Shown here one piece after another: positions 12,216 through 25,300 of a stretch of DNA of 64,000 nucleotides. Origin of the DNA: Calendula officinalis (lineage: Eukaryota; Streptophyta; Magnoliopsida; Asterales; Asteraceae); assembly GCA_963853835.1 (NCBI GenBank), contig OY970822.1, forward strand, positions 23,655,058-23,719,057, written 5' to 3'. The number at the start of each line of letters is the position of its first letter. Positions within the stretch are counted from its first letter, which is position 1. The translations under genes were made by a program, and so were the position numbers. The notes below the pieces were generated by a model. The model was not told the origin of the DNA, did no database searches, and saw only the letters and a program-made list of their open reading frames with translations.

Positions 12216-12660
12216 TTTAATTTATGAATGAATAATTTCTAAAGTTAAGGAGTAGGTTATAGATAGATGTAAAAGTTTCTTATGCATGTCTTAGTGTTTT
12301 AATGACAACTCTTAAGGTTATCATTATCAAACCTCATTATTATTATCGTTATTGTTATTATTATTATTAAAGTAATTTATACCAATTATCTATGTACTAG
12401 TATATACCAAATTTCATCAATTGTATTTTTAATCCAAAAAATTTACAAGCTAATCATATCTCTAGGAACTGAAAGTACATCTCTGTTTTATGCAATTTGC
12501 CCGAGATACATTGAACATTCATATCGGGTTACATATAACATGTGCAAATACATTTACTGGACTAGCATATCATGATGTAAATACATAATCTTTAATTTAC
12601 TAGCCTTTATTACCGGCCAATACAGTGATCGAACTACATGATTCAAAGATTCATACCATT

Positions 12661-13311
12661 TCACTTAAAGAAGCGCAAGCGTATGTCATCCGGATTAAAC
12701 CTTCTGACAACACTTTTCCTTTGCTTTCCAAAGATGCCTACATGTGTGGAGCTAAATAGATCAACTATTAGGGGGAATTGTAAAGTAACAAAAAATGCTA
12801 TCGGGATGAAAGCTAGTCCACATATTGGAGCAAGCACCCATGATCTGGTTTCACAAAACACAAGGTACAAGGTTGCGCTGAAGGCTACCATCATGGCTGT
12901 TGTAGACAGCAATAAGGAGGAAAGTCCAATAAGCACTTGCCTTGGCAGACTGACTAGAAAGTCTTTCTCGGCAAAACGTGCGGTTAGGATTGACAAGAAC
13001 ACTAGTAACGCGGTACTAGATGCAAATAGTGAGATTGCATCGGATATGGCAAATATAATGAAGGAAAATCGTTTTTTAAAAAAGGGTTTGCCCGTTTCTT
13101 CATTTGTTCCACCTGGCACAGTAATTGCTGCTGCAAATACGATTGTTATAATTAGGGCAGCAGTGATACTGCAAGATTCTGCCGTGGTTTTTATCCATTT
13201 TTCTCCTTCCTTCACCAAGTTCGCGTGTTCCCTTGTGAACAACATTTCTGGTGTCTCCTTTTCATTGTTCTCTTGTGTAAGGCATGTAGGAAACACATGT
13301 TTCTTCACTTC
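12661..13311 (-). CDS. Gene B exon 7 (PGG domain)
   Basis: The last exon begins after TTGTTTAG and ends at a TGA on the minus strand (12663-12661). It encodes the PGG domain: GEKWIKTTAESCSITAALI followed by ITIVFAAAITVPGG, with three further hydrophobic helices, and a basic tail. The opposite strand has a shadow open frame (12638-13315) that is not a gene. Confidence 0.88.
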   Translation of the reverse strand, partial: EVKKHVFPTCLTQENNEKETPEMLFTREHANLVKEGEKWIKTTAESCSITAALIITIVFAAAITVPGGTNEETGKPFFKKRFSFIIFAISDAISLFASSTALLVFLSILTARFAEKDFLVSLPRQVLIGLSSLLLSTTAMMVAFSATLYLVFCETRSWVLAPICGLAFIPIAFFVTLQFPLIVDLFSSTHVGIFGKQRKSVVRRFNPDDIRLRFFK

Positions 13312-16300
13312 CTAAACAAGTAGTATAACTTTTTTACGCTAGTAAAATAACTGACGCTTATTAGCTTATATAAGCTTAATAAGCGTACAAATGTAAACTT
13401 AATTAAATTTATATAAGCTTATATATAAGGCCTTATATAAACTTTCCCAAACATGCCCTTACAGAAAGAAGTGATTACATATGTATATGTACCTACCTCA
13501 AACCATTGAAGCTCTCTTTGTAGTTGTAATGCTGCACCTGTTCTACGATTGAGTTTATGTGAGTGCGCCAACCTTCCGGCAAGGTGCGAGATATTGTTTT
13601 TAGAAGAATCTACAATTGTTCTATAATGGTTCTTACTCTCCCCGATGTCATAAATAAGGTTGTAGATGTTTTCTGAACGGTGTATTATTGCTAATTGAAT
13701 AATGTCATACCCATCTTCATTTTTACTTTCAATTGCATCAGGTGATCGGAATAAAATCTCATCAACAACTTCATAAGAATTTTTACATGCTGCCTCAAGA
13801 ATTGGTCGTTTATAATAAGGGTGGTATGCACCAGAGTACCACAAATTGTCAATTTTATCACACACCAGTTTTAGAACCTCTTGTGCTTCGTCAACTTCCT
13901 TCTTTTTCTTCTCGATATGTTTGATGGGTGGAACTATATATCAAATGCTTTAACAAGATAAATCTCACAATCAAATTGGCAATTAATGACTGCTCTTACC
14001 AACTATCGTTGCTACTTTCCACAAGATGCAATAAAGCACAAGGAATGGGTAACAAAGTGCCAGTAGGAGGAGGTATATGAATACAAAGACTGATGCAAGC
14101 ACAGATGGTACTGCACAAGCACAAAAAAGTTCATTGGAATATCATTTATTTCAAGTTTAAATTATAATAATTCTTGAGTTGTATTTGCCTGGAACTAACA
14201 GCAGAGCAAATATAACTTGAGTTGTTTTGCGTCTTGGTGACTTCTCCTCGTCGGTTAAAATATCAAGTAGTGCGATCAGAACAAGGAATAACAAACCAAG
14301 AAAAACAAGAGCTGTAGTAAGAAGCTTTTCCGTGAAACTGTCCAAAGCTAAAATAGAAAAACCACAATTAATCACCATTGAACAAAACCAGAAAAAAAAA
14401 TGAATCTTGTTAGAACATACTCCCTCCCTCCCGTCCCACAAAAAAATTCTTATTTCTCTTGGGCATAATTTTTTAGAAGATAATTAGTGCTGGAGTCCTT
14501 GGTAATACTTTTGATTAAAATACATAGTTAGATTGGAGAGAGAAAGTATTTTATTGGTGAAATCATTAATAATAATTTTATTTTATTGAGTGGGCTCCTC
14601 AAATTTTAGAAATGAGAACTTTGTTGTGTGACAAAATTTTAAGGAAAAATGAGAACTATTTTGGGGGACGGAGGGAGTAACATATACTCCCTTAGTCCTA
14701 CAAAAAATGTTTTCATTTCCCCTAAAATTATCCTATAAATAAGTTCCTATATCTCACATTTGAAGGGTCCACTAATAAAATAATATTATTATCATGTAAC
14801 TCATCACTATCTCTTAAAAACAATTTTCTATCTAAAATAACCTTTTATTTAAATTAAAATTATTACCAAGACCCCCTTAATAACTATCTCTTAAAAACTT
14901 GTGCTATAGAGATATCAAAAAAAATTGTAGGACGGATGGAATATTACAACATAAACACTTTCATTGATTTAACATCACTAATCCTGCATACAATATGTAC
15001 AATGATTTGGTACAGACGGTTTCCCTAAATTAGAGATAACCGCCAAATAACTAACCTTTATAACTGACTTTGACTTTAACATTAACTTATACACATAACT
15101 ACCATAACTAACTTTATCGTAACAAATCTAACAGTTCCAATATTAAGAAACTTACATGGATAGATGAGTCTTTCTCCAACACCAAGCCCAGTCGGAAAAG
15201 TTTTAGCTATAGCCATGAGTACCTCATCATTTTTAGAAGCATAATCAGGAATTATTCCGATTAACTCCAATGCTAATTCTGCCAGCGTAACCAATTAAGT
15301 GTGAATGTTCAAATCTATATAACTCTGTCATAATATAATATGGGAGAATTACCTACTTTTTATTTTGTCATATATATTAGCTAATTACTTGGAAATGTTT
15401 CATATATGCCAATAAAACTTTGTTTATTGTCGGTTTGTCACATTATGTGACTGAATGACCGGTTTGACACGTAAAGATTGTCAAACTTCCTCTAAGACCA
15501 CTCCCAATCATTACACAAACTGATACCATCAGTTTTTGTCAAATTAGTGTCACGTCAGCTCACCCTCCAACCAACATTAAACTGACGTGCCCATGCCAAC
15601 AATACCTACTATACCTTTTAATTTTTTGGGACCAGCTATTACAAAATACACACTGGCGAAAGCCAAACTGGCGGGACAAGTGATCGCGTGGTGCCAATGG
15701 TTTGGTCTCGCCGGTCCGAGGGACGAATGAAGTGGCGAAAGGGTTGGGACTGCTCTAAGAGGGATAGGTACAGTGATCAAGCCACCTATATCATCACCAC
15801 ATCAACATTTTAAATTCACACCCTAAATACTTCTTACTTATAACTTAATCCAAAACACCCTATCCCCACTCACAAAATACCACAAAAAAAAACCCAAAAA
15901 ACTTTCTCACATGCCACTTCCTCCTGTGAGTGGCACGCCAGCTCACTCACATCACTTGGGTTGGGTTGTGGTGGAGGATTTTGTAGATGGCGCCGTGATG
16001 ATATGGTGCCCTCTAAAATTGGAATGACATCTTGTTAATTTCTAAACGCAACCGCGAAAGGATGGTGATGATGTTAAATCAAGAGAGTTAGGAAGGTCGA
16101 GGGCTTCCTGATCAATAGAAAGACGCCTGGATCATCCACCAAGTGAACATATAATGATAATCTAGTCTATTTATTAGTTGCGTTTTAAGGACAGCACAAT
16201 TGACGTGAAATGTTTAACTACTTATTTAATAACGTGCTACATTCTATCAATACTTATTAAGTAGTGGCCAGGTACTTACTGTATTGTTTTGCAGAAACAG

Positions 16301-19300
16301 CGTTAACAAGAAGGTTGACTCCAAGAGAATCCTCTGAAGAACGTAACGTGCTTTTGGCATCTTCGTTGTCGGCTTTCAACAAATATCCAATGGTTTCCAG
16401 ATGCATGTTTTCGTAAGCTTTACGCACTGGTTCTTTGTCTTTATTGTCTTTAATTTCCAACAGTTGTTTGTTCTTTTTAACCAATAATTCCGCTGCATAT
16501 TTGTTCCCAACAATGGCAGCAATATGAAGGGCTGTACTTCCATCATTTCTTTGTACAAGTACATCCTCTTCCGTCATATAAGAAAATAAATTTTCCATGA
16601 AATCACAATGACCTACTCCAACGGCTACGTCAAGTGCTGTGCTACCATCATCGCAGATTGCCTCTTTCGCTAGACTTTTGTCATTTTTAAGTATAGATTC
16701 TGCTTCTGACCAATCACCATTTATAGCAGCGCTACGCAATTTCTTCTTATTTCCCTTCTTGTCTTCCAGCTTCTTTTCGTCTTCTGTTGACTCTTTGTCC
16801 CTGTTTTCGTCTTCTGTTGAAGTTATGTTTTCACCTGCTATCTCTATTGAAATCTTGTCTGTTTCCTCTGAAACCAATTCTTGTACGTTTTCAGTTCAAT
16901 TGTTATGTAACAAGATATTTCAAACAAAAGTTACAAAGAAAGTTAATTAGAAATACTAAACTAAATTTGATAACATGCACGGGTTTCAAAACAATGCGTC
17001 AAACTTCAGCCAGTGAAATTGCCAACAAAATGTAGCCAAAGATCCCAACTTTGAGACCCTAAATTTGTCAATTTTCACTCTTTTATTTGTGGAAAATTCA
17101 ACTCTCAGTTTGTCATATTTGGTATTTTTAATTATCTCTCTCGTTAAATTTTAACCACTGATCATTCCTCTAACTAGAAAACCTTACAAAGAAATGTAGA
17201 AACAAACAGAACATATATCAATGGATTTTGATCTAAAAGGGATTTATTCATAGTAAGAATTCAAAGGAGTAACAGGACATTAATAGAAACCACTGCGAGG
17301 ATTAAGTAAGAGTATGGTCAAGACATCTGATCCGAGAACCACTAATCTTCCTATTCATTAGATCAATATATGTGTCAAAATCAAATAATGTTAGGAGTAG
17401 GGGTGGCAATTCAGTTCGAGTTCGGGTTGACGGGTTGGCGGGTCAAAAACGTTCAACCCGAAACCGACCTGTTTGTATCAACGGGTCAGATATCTCAAAT
17501 TCTCAACCCTAACTTGTTTAACTTCAACTCAAACATAACCCATATAACCTATTTAATTAAACGGGTTAAACAGGTTATCAGGTCAAACAAGTTAAACGGG
17601 TCAAACATGTCAAAATGTTGTTATTATTACACAAATTCATAACAAAATACTAAACACCAAATTACTAAGTAACATTTTTAATTTTTATCTAACTATCAAT
17701 TACGTTTTAACCAGTAAACTATAAATTAAGTATAAATGTATATTTTTTAAAATATATTTTAATAATTAGATGGGTTGACGGGTCGACCCATTTAAATTAT
17801 CATTGACCCGAACCTAATCTGTTTAATAAACAGGTCAGCTGACTCAACCCGAGACTGACCCAATTATTTTTTACCTCAACCCAAACCTGTTTATTTTCGT
17901 GTTGGTTTCAGGTCGGGTCAGAAATTGTCACCCCTAATTAGGATACAGAACTAGTAAATTATACATGTCATCTTATCAAGTGAGTATGAACAAATGGTAA
18001 GAATAAATATCATTTCTTATAAAATAAATCTATAAACATAAAATAACAAAGAACATAAAAATGTACCCCTTGATAATGTCATTTTTAGTGACATAAATCT
18101 TTCTTTTTAGTTGACATTGAATTAAACATCTAGCAAAAAGCTACATAAAATAAAGTACAAGAACAAATAGATTACATGGATCTAGATTACTACTCCAATG
18201 ATCTATCAAATAAGGTAGGATTACTATTGATCCAAAGGAAATTAAGAATATTTTAAATCATCTCCTAGCTAATCTTTATGAGGCTTAGAAACCATATCAT
18301 TCCTAGCAAATCATTTTAGTTGTAACACTATGCATGCCAACCATGTGTTAAACTTTGAACATTTGTTATATAGTTAGTGTTGATTAAGAATACAATATAT
18401 ATTACATATTACAGATTTTGTAGATGCATGCTTACATAATTTTGTGGGTAAATTAATATGTAAAGATAAAAACAGGCATATATATAACCAGAAAAACATT
18501 TACGGGTGCCCACAAACTCATTTAATTAAGAAACTGAAGATATTATCTTGGAGTTGTTGTTGGAACAAAATCACAGATCAACTTGATATTGATGCTGCAG
18601 TTAGTACTGATCATACTTAGTACTGATGGGGCAGAAACACTTAATACTTATGAGTTGATACTGGTGAAGACTATAACTTAGTTACTACTGATCAAGGCAT
18701 ATTGAAGATACTACTGATCAATAGTAGTTACTACTGACGATGTATCTGGACTTACTACTGATCACCAGGTTTACTACTGATGTTACTTATTTACTACTGG
18801 TGATTGCAGAATACTACTGATGAGCGTTTATGGAATATATCGAGTCCGAGATCTTCGTAGAGATAGTTATAGAATGTAATTCAATGTATATCTTTATATT
18901 TCGAATGTAATCAAGTCCTAGAATAACTAGGGTAATAGTTTAGCTTCAAGGACTATTATAAATAGTTCCTTACGAATTGTAAACGTACGTGTGTATTGTT
19001 AACTCGATAATATACATTGAAGCTTTTTGTGAAACTGTGTTCTTAATATTTTCGTTTATTATTTACAGTTCATTGTTCTTAATATATTGATATAGTGTTG
19101 ATCCGCTGCAACTTCTATAATCAATTAGATCTAAAGGTGTTTATTGACTAATCTATAGTTAATCGATCCTGACAAGTGGTATCAGAGAATATTGGTTCTA
19201 GATCTACTATTTGTTAAGAACAACAAAAAGTTTTAATCTTTAAAACACACACATTATTAATCATGACTGATAATAATGAAAGCACTCAGGCCAACAAAAT

Positions 19301-22300
19301 CCCTATACTCACTCCCAACAACTTTGGGAAGTGGAAGAATCGTATTAAGCAATACATGCTTATTACTAATTATTCCATGTGGGAAGTTGTCCTTGAAGGA
19401 AACAAAACTGGTCCTGGTCAAGCAAGCAGCTCTGCAACTGAAGCAGACAAACTTAAATGTGAGAAGGAGAAGAAAGACAAAGGAATCGAACTTAAAACTC
19501 TAAGCACTCTCCTACTGGCCATTCCTAACGACTATCAACATCTCTTCGTTGAGTATGATGATGCAAAGGTGCTATGGGAAGCACTGGAGAAGAGATTTGT
19601 TGGGACCAAGAGCACCAAGAGGAACATGAAGTCTGTTCTCAAACAAGACTTTGAAAACTTCAAAGGAAAGCCCAATGAAACACTCACTCAAGTGTTTGAC
19701 AGATTCAACAAGCTAATTGGTGAACTTAACCAAGTTGGGGTTAAGATGGATCAAGAAGATGTCAACATGAAGTTCCTAAGGTCTCTTAGTGAAGAATGCC
19801 ATGTATACAGTGGTATATAGACAGAGAGATGCACTAGAAGAAAAGGAGTTGGATGAACTCTACAATGATCTCAGAGTATTTGAAACTGATGTAAATCAAA
19901 AGAACCCTTCTATTTCTTCTAATAATGCTGCATTTGTATCTAGTACAGGTCTAGGTCAAGAAACCTCCATAGGAAAGGCTGCAGATTCTGAGGATGCTGC
20001 AAGAGAATCCTTTTTCACTAGTCATGTGCATACTGCACTGATTAGTGATGATTTGGAACAATTGAATCCAGATGATCTTGAGGAGATGGACCTTAAATGG
20101 CAGATGGCTATGCTGAGCCTAAGAACCAAAAGGTTCTTAAAAAGGACTGGTAGAACAAGTCTCAACTACAACAAAGGTGACAAAGCTGGATTTGACAAAA
20201 CTAAAGTCAAATGTTACAACTGTAACAACCTTGGTCACTTTGCAAAAGAATGTCCTCAGCCAGACAAAAGATCAAAATCAACTGCTCTTGTTTCACAACA
20301 AGGACAAGGCTATGACTGGAGCTTCCAAGCAGAAGAGCACACTCAAAATCAAGCTCTCATGGCCTTCACTGACAGCAAATCTGAGGTAAAATCTAAACCT
20401 TGTACTTCTGAATGTATTAAAATTGTTAAAAATTTAGAAAAAGAAAACACTAAATTAAATAAAGATTTAGCAAAAGCAGTAAGAAGAAATCATGAATTTG
20501 ATGGTGTGATTACTGATCAAGAATATCAGATAAAGGTGTACCAGATGATTGATCAAAGGATAAAGAAAGAATTACTTCAAGCTGTAGATGAGAAAGAGTT
20601 TTATGAGTTAAAAAATAAAGAATTAACAAGCAAATTAGAAGAATGTCAACTTGAAATTGAACAAAATAAATTGACAATTAAAAAATTTGAAAGAAGTACT
20701 AAAATTCTTGATGAACTAACTAACAATCAAACTACAGAAAAGGTTGTACATGGGGTGGGATATCATGTTGTACCACCTCCATATAAATTCATTCCTCCAC
20801 TTAAGAACAGTTCAGAAAGAATAATTAATGAATTAAAAAATGAAAATCAAACTGAATCTAATACTGAAACATCTGAATCAAATGATTTTTCTGATGATGA
20901 TACAACTACAAACTCAATTGAATTTACAATTTCTCAAATCGAATCTCCAAAATCAATTGATACAAGTTTTCACACAGCACAAAGTCCAAATGAATCTCCT
21001 AAATATGATGCAGAAAATGTACCAAAAATTTTAAAAAGGGGAAATGAAAGAAATAAAATTCAACTCTTAGATCAAAGTATACCTGAAGGTGCTAAAAGTA
21101 AGAAATTAAGATGTGTTATATGCAACAAAATGAATCATTTAGCAAAGGATTGTCACTTCAATCCAATAAATTGTAAAGAATTCAAAGAATTTAAAACTTT
21201 CAAAGAAAAGGCAAAAACACAGAAATTAAAAGATACTACTGGTCCTTCAGTAGTAAATAAAAATAAAATTCCAATTGCTGAAACACCAAGATTTGGAAGA
21301 AGTGCATCAAGATTTGTGCAAAACAGAAGAGTTGGAAGTCCAAAGAACATCAATTACTTCAAGAACAATGGAAAATCAAATTAAAATAAACAATTTTTTA
21401 AATTTTCCAACACCAGTAAAAACTTTAACAAGTTTACTACTGGTGTTAACCCTAATTATAATGCTGTATGGTACCAGTACAAAAACACTACTGGTAAAAA
21501 CCCTAATTACAACAATACTACTGCTCCTAAACCAACTTTCAAATATACTACTGGTGTCAACCCTAAAAACACTACTGGTCATTCTAAACATGGTAAGTAC
21601 CCAAATACTACTGGTCCATCAGTAGTAAAGTATTCAAAAGCTAAAAATCATGGGTATAAACCAAGATCAGTAGAAAATTCAAACACCAGTAATATTTTTA
21701 AAAGGGCAGTAGTAAAACTAAACACCAGTAATAAACAGGTATGGGCACCAAAAATGTTTAAAGTTAAATCCCCAAAGGCTTATTTCTCAAAGGATGAACC
21801 CAAGACATACAAAGCTTGGGTTCCCAAACTTAACTGATCCTTTACTCACTTGTGCAGAGCATTCAGATCCCAGAAGAAGGAAGAACATGGCATATTGATA
21901 GTGGATGCTCAAGGCACATGACTGGAAATCTGCAAATTCTTAAAGATTTCAAGTTATTTGATGGAGGATATGTGGCCTTTGGTGAGAACCCAAAGGGAGG
22001 TAAGATTACAGGTAAAGGTACTGTTTCTAATGGCAAAATTACCTTTGATGATGTATTTTATGTAGCTGAACTAAAATACAATCTAGTCAGTGTGTCTCAA
22101 GTTTGTGATAAAAAGAACAAAATTCTTTTCACAGACATTGAGTGCATCATTCTTTCTCCTGACTTTATTTTAGATGAAAAATATGTTGTTTTAAGAACTC
22201 CAAGGAGAAACAATGTGTATTGCCTGGATATAGGGGGAGAACTCATTTCTTCAAATGAGGTCAACTGTTTTATATCCAAGGCAAACACCACTGAATCAGA

Positions 22301-25300
22301 ACTATGGCATAGAAGGATGTGTCACACTAATTTCAAAAACATGAACAATTTAGTAAAAAGAAATCTGGTCATTGGACTACCTCAAAAACAATTCATGTGT
22401 GATCATCATTGTGTTGCATGCCTAAAAGGTAAACAACACAAAACTTCCCATAAGTCCAAATCTGTGAACTCTATTTCTGTTCCTTTACAGCTCTTACATT
22501 TGGACCTATTTGGACCTACAAATGTAATGAGTATTGGAAAGAAACAATATTGTCTTGTTATTACTGATGACTTTTCCAGATATACGTGGGTTTTCTTTCT
22601 CAGGACAAAGGATGAAACAAGTGAACTCATCAAGAACTTAATTGTTAAACTGGAGAACACATCTGATCAAAAAGTGAAAGCCATAAGATGTGATAATGGC
22701 ACAGAATTTAAAAATGCTAACTTAATTAACTTTTGTGATCTTAAAGGTATTGAGAGGCAATACAGCTCACCTAGAACTCCACAACAAAATGGTGTAGCTG
22801 AAAGAAGAAATAGAACCATCATTGAAGCAGCAAGATCAATGTTAGCAGATTCAAAATTACCAATCACTTTTTGGGCTGAAGCTGTTAATACTGCTTGTTA
22901 TGTTCAGAACAGAGTATTAATAGTGAAGCCACATTTTAAAACACCATATGAACTTTTTAATAAAAGAAAACCCTCTATAAGTTTTTTAAAATCATTTGGT
23001 TGTCCTTGTACTATTCTGATTACAAGAGAACAAATTGGTAAGTTTGACTGCAAAGCTGATGATGGAATCTTTGTGGGATACTCTACTCAAAGCAAGTCAT
23101 ACAGAGTATTCAACAAAAGACTAAGGATAACTGAAGAAAGCATCAATGTATCCATTAATGAAAATGTTTCTAATGAACAAGGAAATGGTCCAGATTGGCT
23201 ATTTAATATAGACAATCTAATCAAATCCTTTAATTCTAACATGAATTTAAATGCAGGTGATCCAAATTGTCATACTCAAAAAGAAGGAACATCATCTGTT
23301 AATACTGGTCAAGAAGAGATGAGATACATAATAGTTAATACTGCTCCCATAGTTAATACTGAGGACAGTAATAACTCAAATTCTGGAACCAGTAGTAACT
23401 CTGAGAATGAGGACAGTAGTAATTCAAATACTACTAGTACCAGTAATAGTACTCAAAATACTACTGGTCCTAACAATAACCTAGATTCTCAAGATACTAC
23501 TGATACCAGTAACAACAACAATACTACTGATCTCAATGAAGACAATAGCAGTAGTAACTCTGACCAAGATGATGATGAACCAAACATCAACGACAATGAA
23601 GGATCGCCAGATGAACAACTGCCTGAGACAAATGAGTCCAATCTTGAAAATCAACTAGTGGTTGATAAAGCTACAACTATAAGGACTCAGAAGAACCATC
23701 CATTAGACCTTGTTCTAAGTGATGTTAACTCCCCACTGCAAACAAGAAGCAAATTAAATAAAAGTTTAACTGCAAACATTTGTAACATAAGTTTAATTGC
23801 TAATGAATGTATGTTTGAATGCTTTTTGTCTCAGGATGAACCAAAGAAGATCCAACAAGCAATGAAGGACTCAAACTGGATTGAGGCAATGCAAGAAGAA
23901 CTCCTTCAATTCAAGTTACAAGCTGTTTGGACACTTGTACCTCTACCCAAAGGAAAAAGAGCCATTGGAACAAGATGGATCTTTAGAAACAAGAAAGATG
24001 AAAGAGGTATAGCGATCAAGAACAAAGCCAGACTTGTAGCCCAAGGATACACTCAAGAAGAAGGAATAGACTATGATGAAGTATATGCTCCTGTTGCTAG
24101 AATTGAAGCTATAAGAATATTTCTAGCATATGCTTCATTCAAAAAGTTCAAAGTCTATCAAATGGATGTGAAGAGTGCATTCCTATATGGGAAGATTGAA
24201 GAAGAGGTCTATGTCTTCCAACCTCCAGGTTTTGAAGATCCAAAACATGGTGATTATGTGTTCAAACTGGATAAAGCTCTGTATGGCCTACATCAGGCAC
24301 CAAGAGCATGGTATGATACATTATCATCATATCTATTGAAGAATAACTTTAAAAGAGGAGCCATTGACAAAACTTTGTTTACAAAGAAAGTCAAAGATGA
24401 CATTCTACTGGTACAAATCTATGTAGATGATATCATCTTTGGTTCAACAAATGATTTATTATGCAAAGAATTTGAAGAAGTGATGCAGATTAAATTCAAG
24501 ATGATCTCTATGGGTCCAATGAATTTCTTCCTTGGACTCCAAGTCAGTCAAAGAACAGATGGTATTTTGATAAACCAATCAAAATATGTTAAAGACATCT
24601 TGGAGAAGTTTGATTTGAAAGACTGCAAAAGTGCAAGTACACCAATGGAAACACACAAACACATACATCCTGATGTTGAGGGGGAGGATGTAGATGAACA
24701 CTTATATAGATCAATGATAGGCTCTTTGATGTACTTAACTGCATCAAGACCTGACATTATGTATAGTGTTTGTGTGTGCGCAAGATATCAAGCAAGACCA
24801 AAAGAATTACACTTGCAGGCTGTTAAAAGAATATTCAGATACTTGAAAGGCAAACCATCACTAGGTCTATGGTATCTACATGATTCACCCTTTCAACTCA
24901 TAGCTTACACAGATAGTGACTATGGAGGTGAATGTCAAGATAGAAAGTCCACTACTGGTGGATGTCAATTCTTTGGATCAAGACTAGTGTCATGGCAATG
25001 TAAGAAGCAAACAAATGTATCAACATCAACTGCTGAAGCAGAGTATGTAGCTGCATCTGCCTGCTGTGCTCAAGTACTCTGGATTCAAAACCAGCTTCTA
25101 GACTTTGGTATCTCTATCCTTAAAACTCCTATTTTTATTGATAATCAAAGTGCTATTAGTATTGTGAACAATCCAGTAAAACACTCTAAAACCAAACACA
25201 TTGAAATAAGATTTCACTTTATAAGAGATTGCAATGAAAAGAAATTAATCAAAGTGGTTAAAATTCATACTGATGATCAATTAGCAGATCTTTTTACAAA

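Noticed and set aside
12638..13315. Plus-strand 225-codon open frame
   Set aside because: It is the antisense shadow of gene B exon 7, whose PGG motif and membrane segments are on the minus strand.
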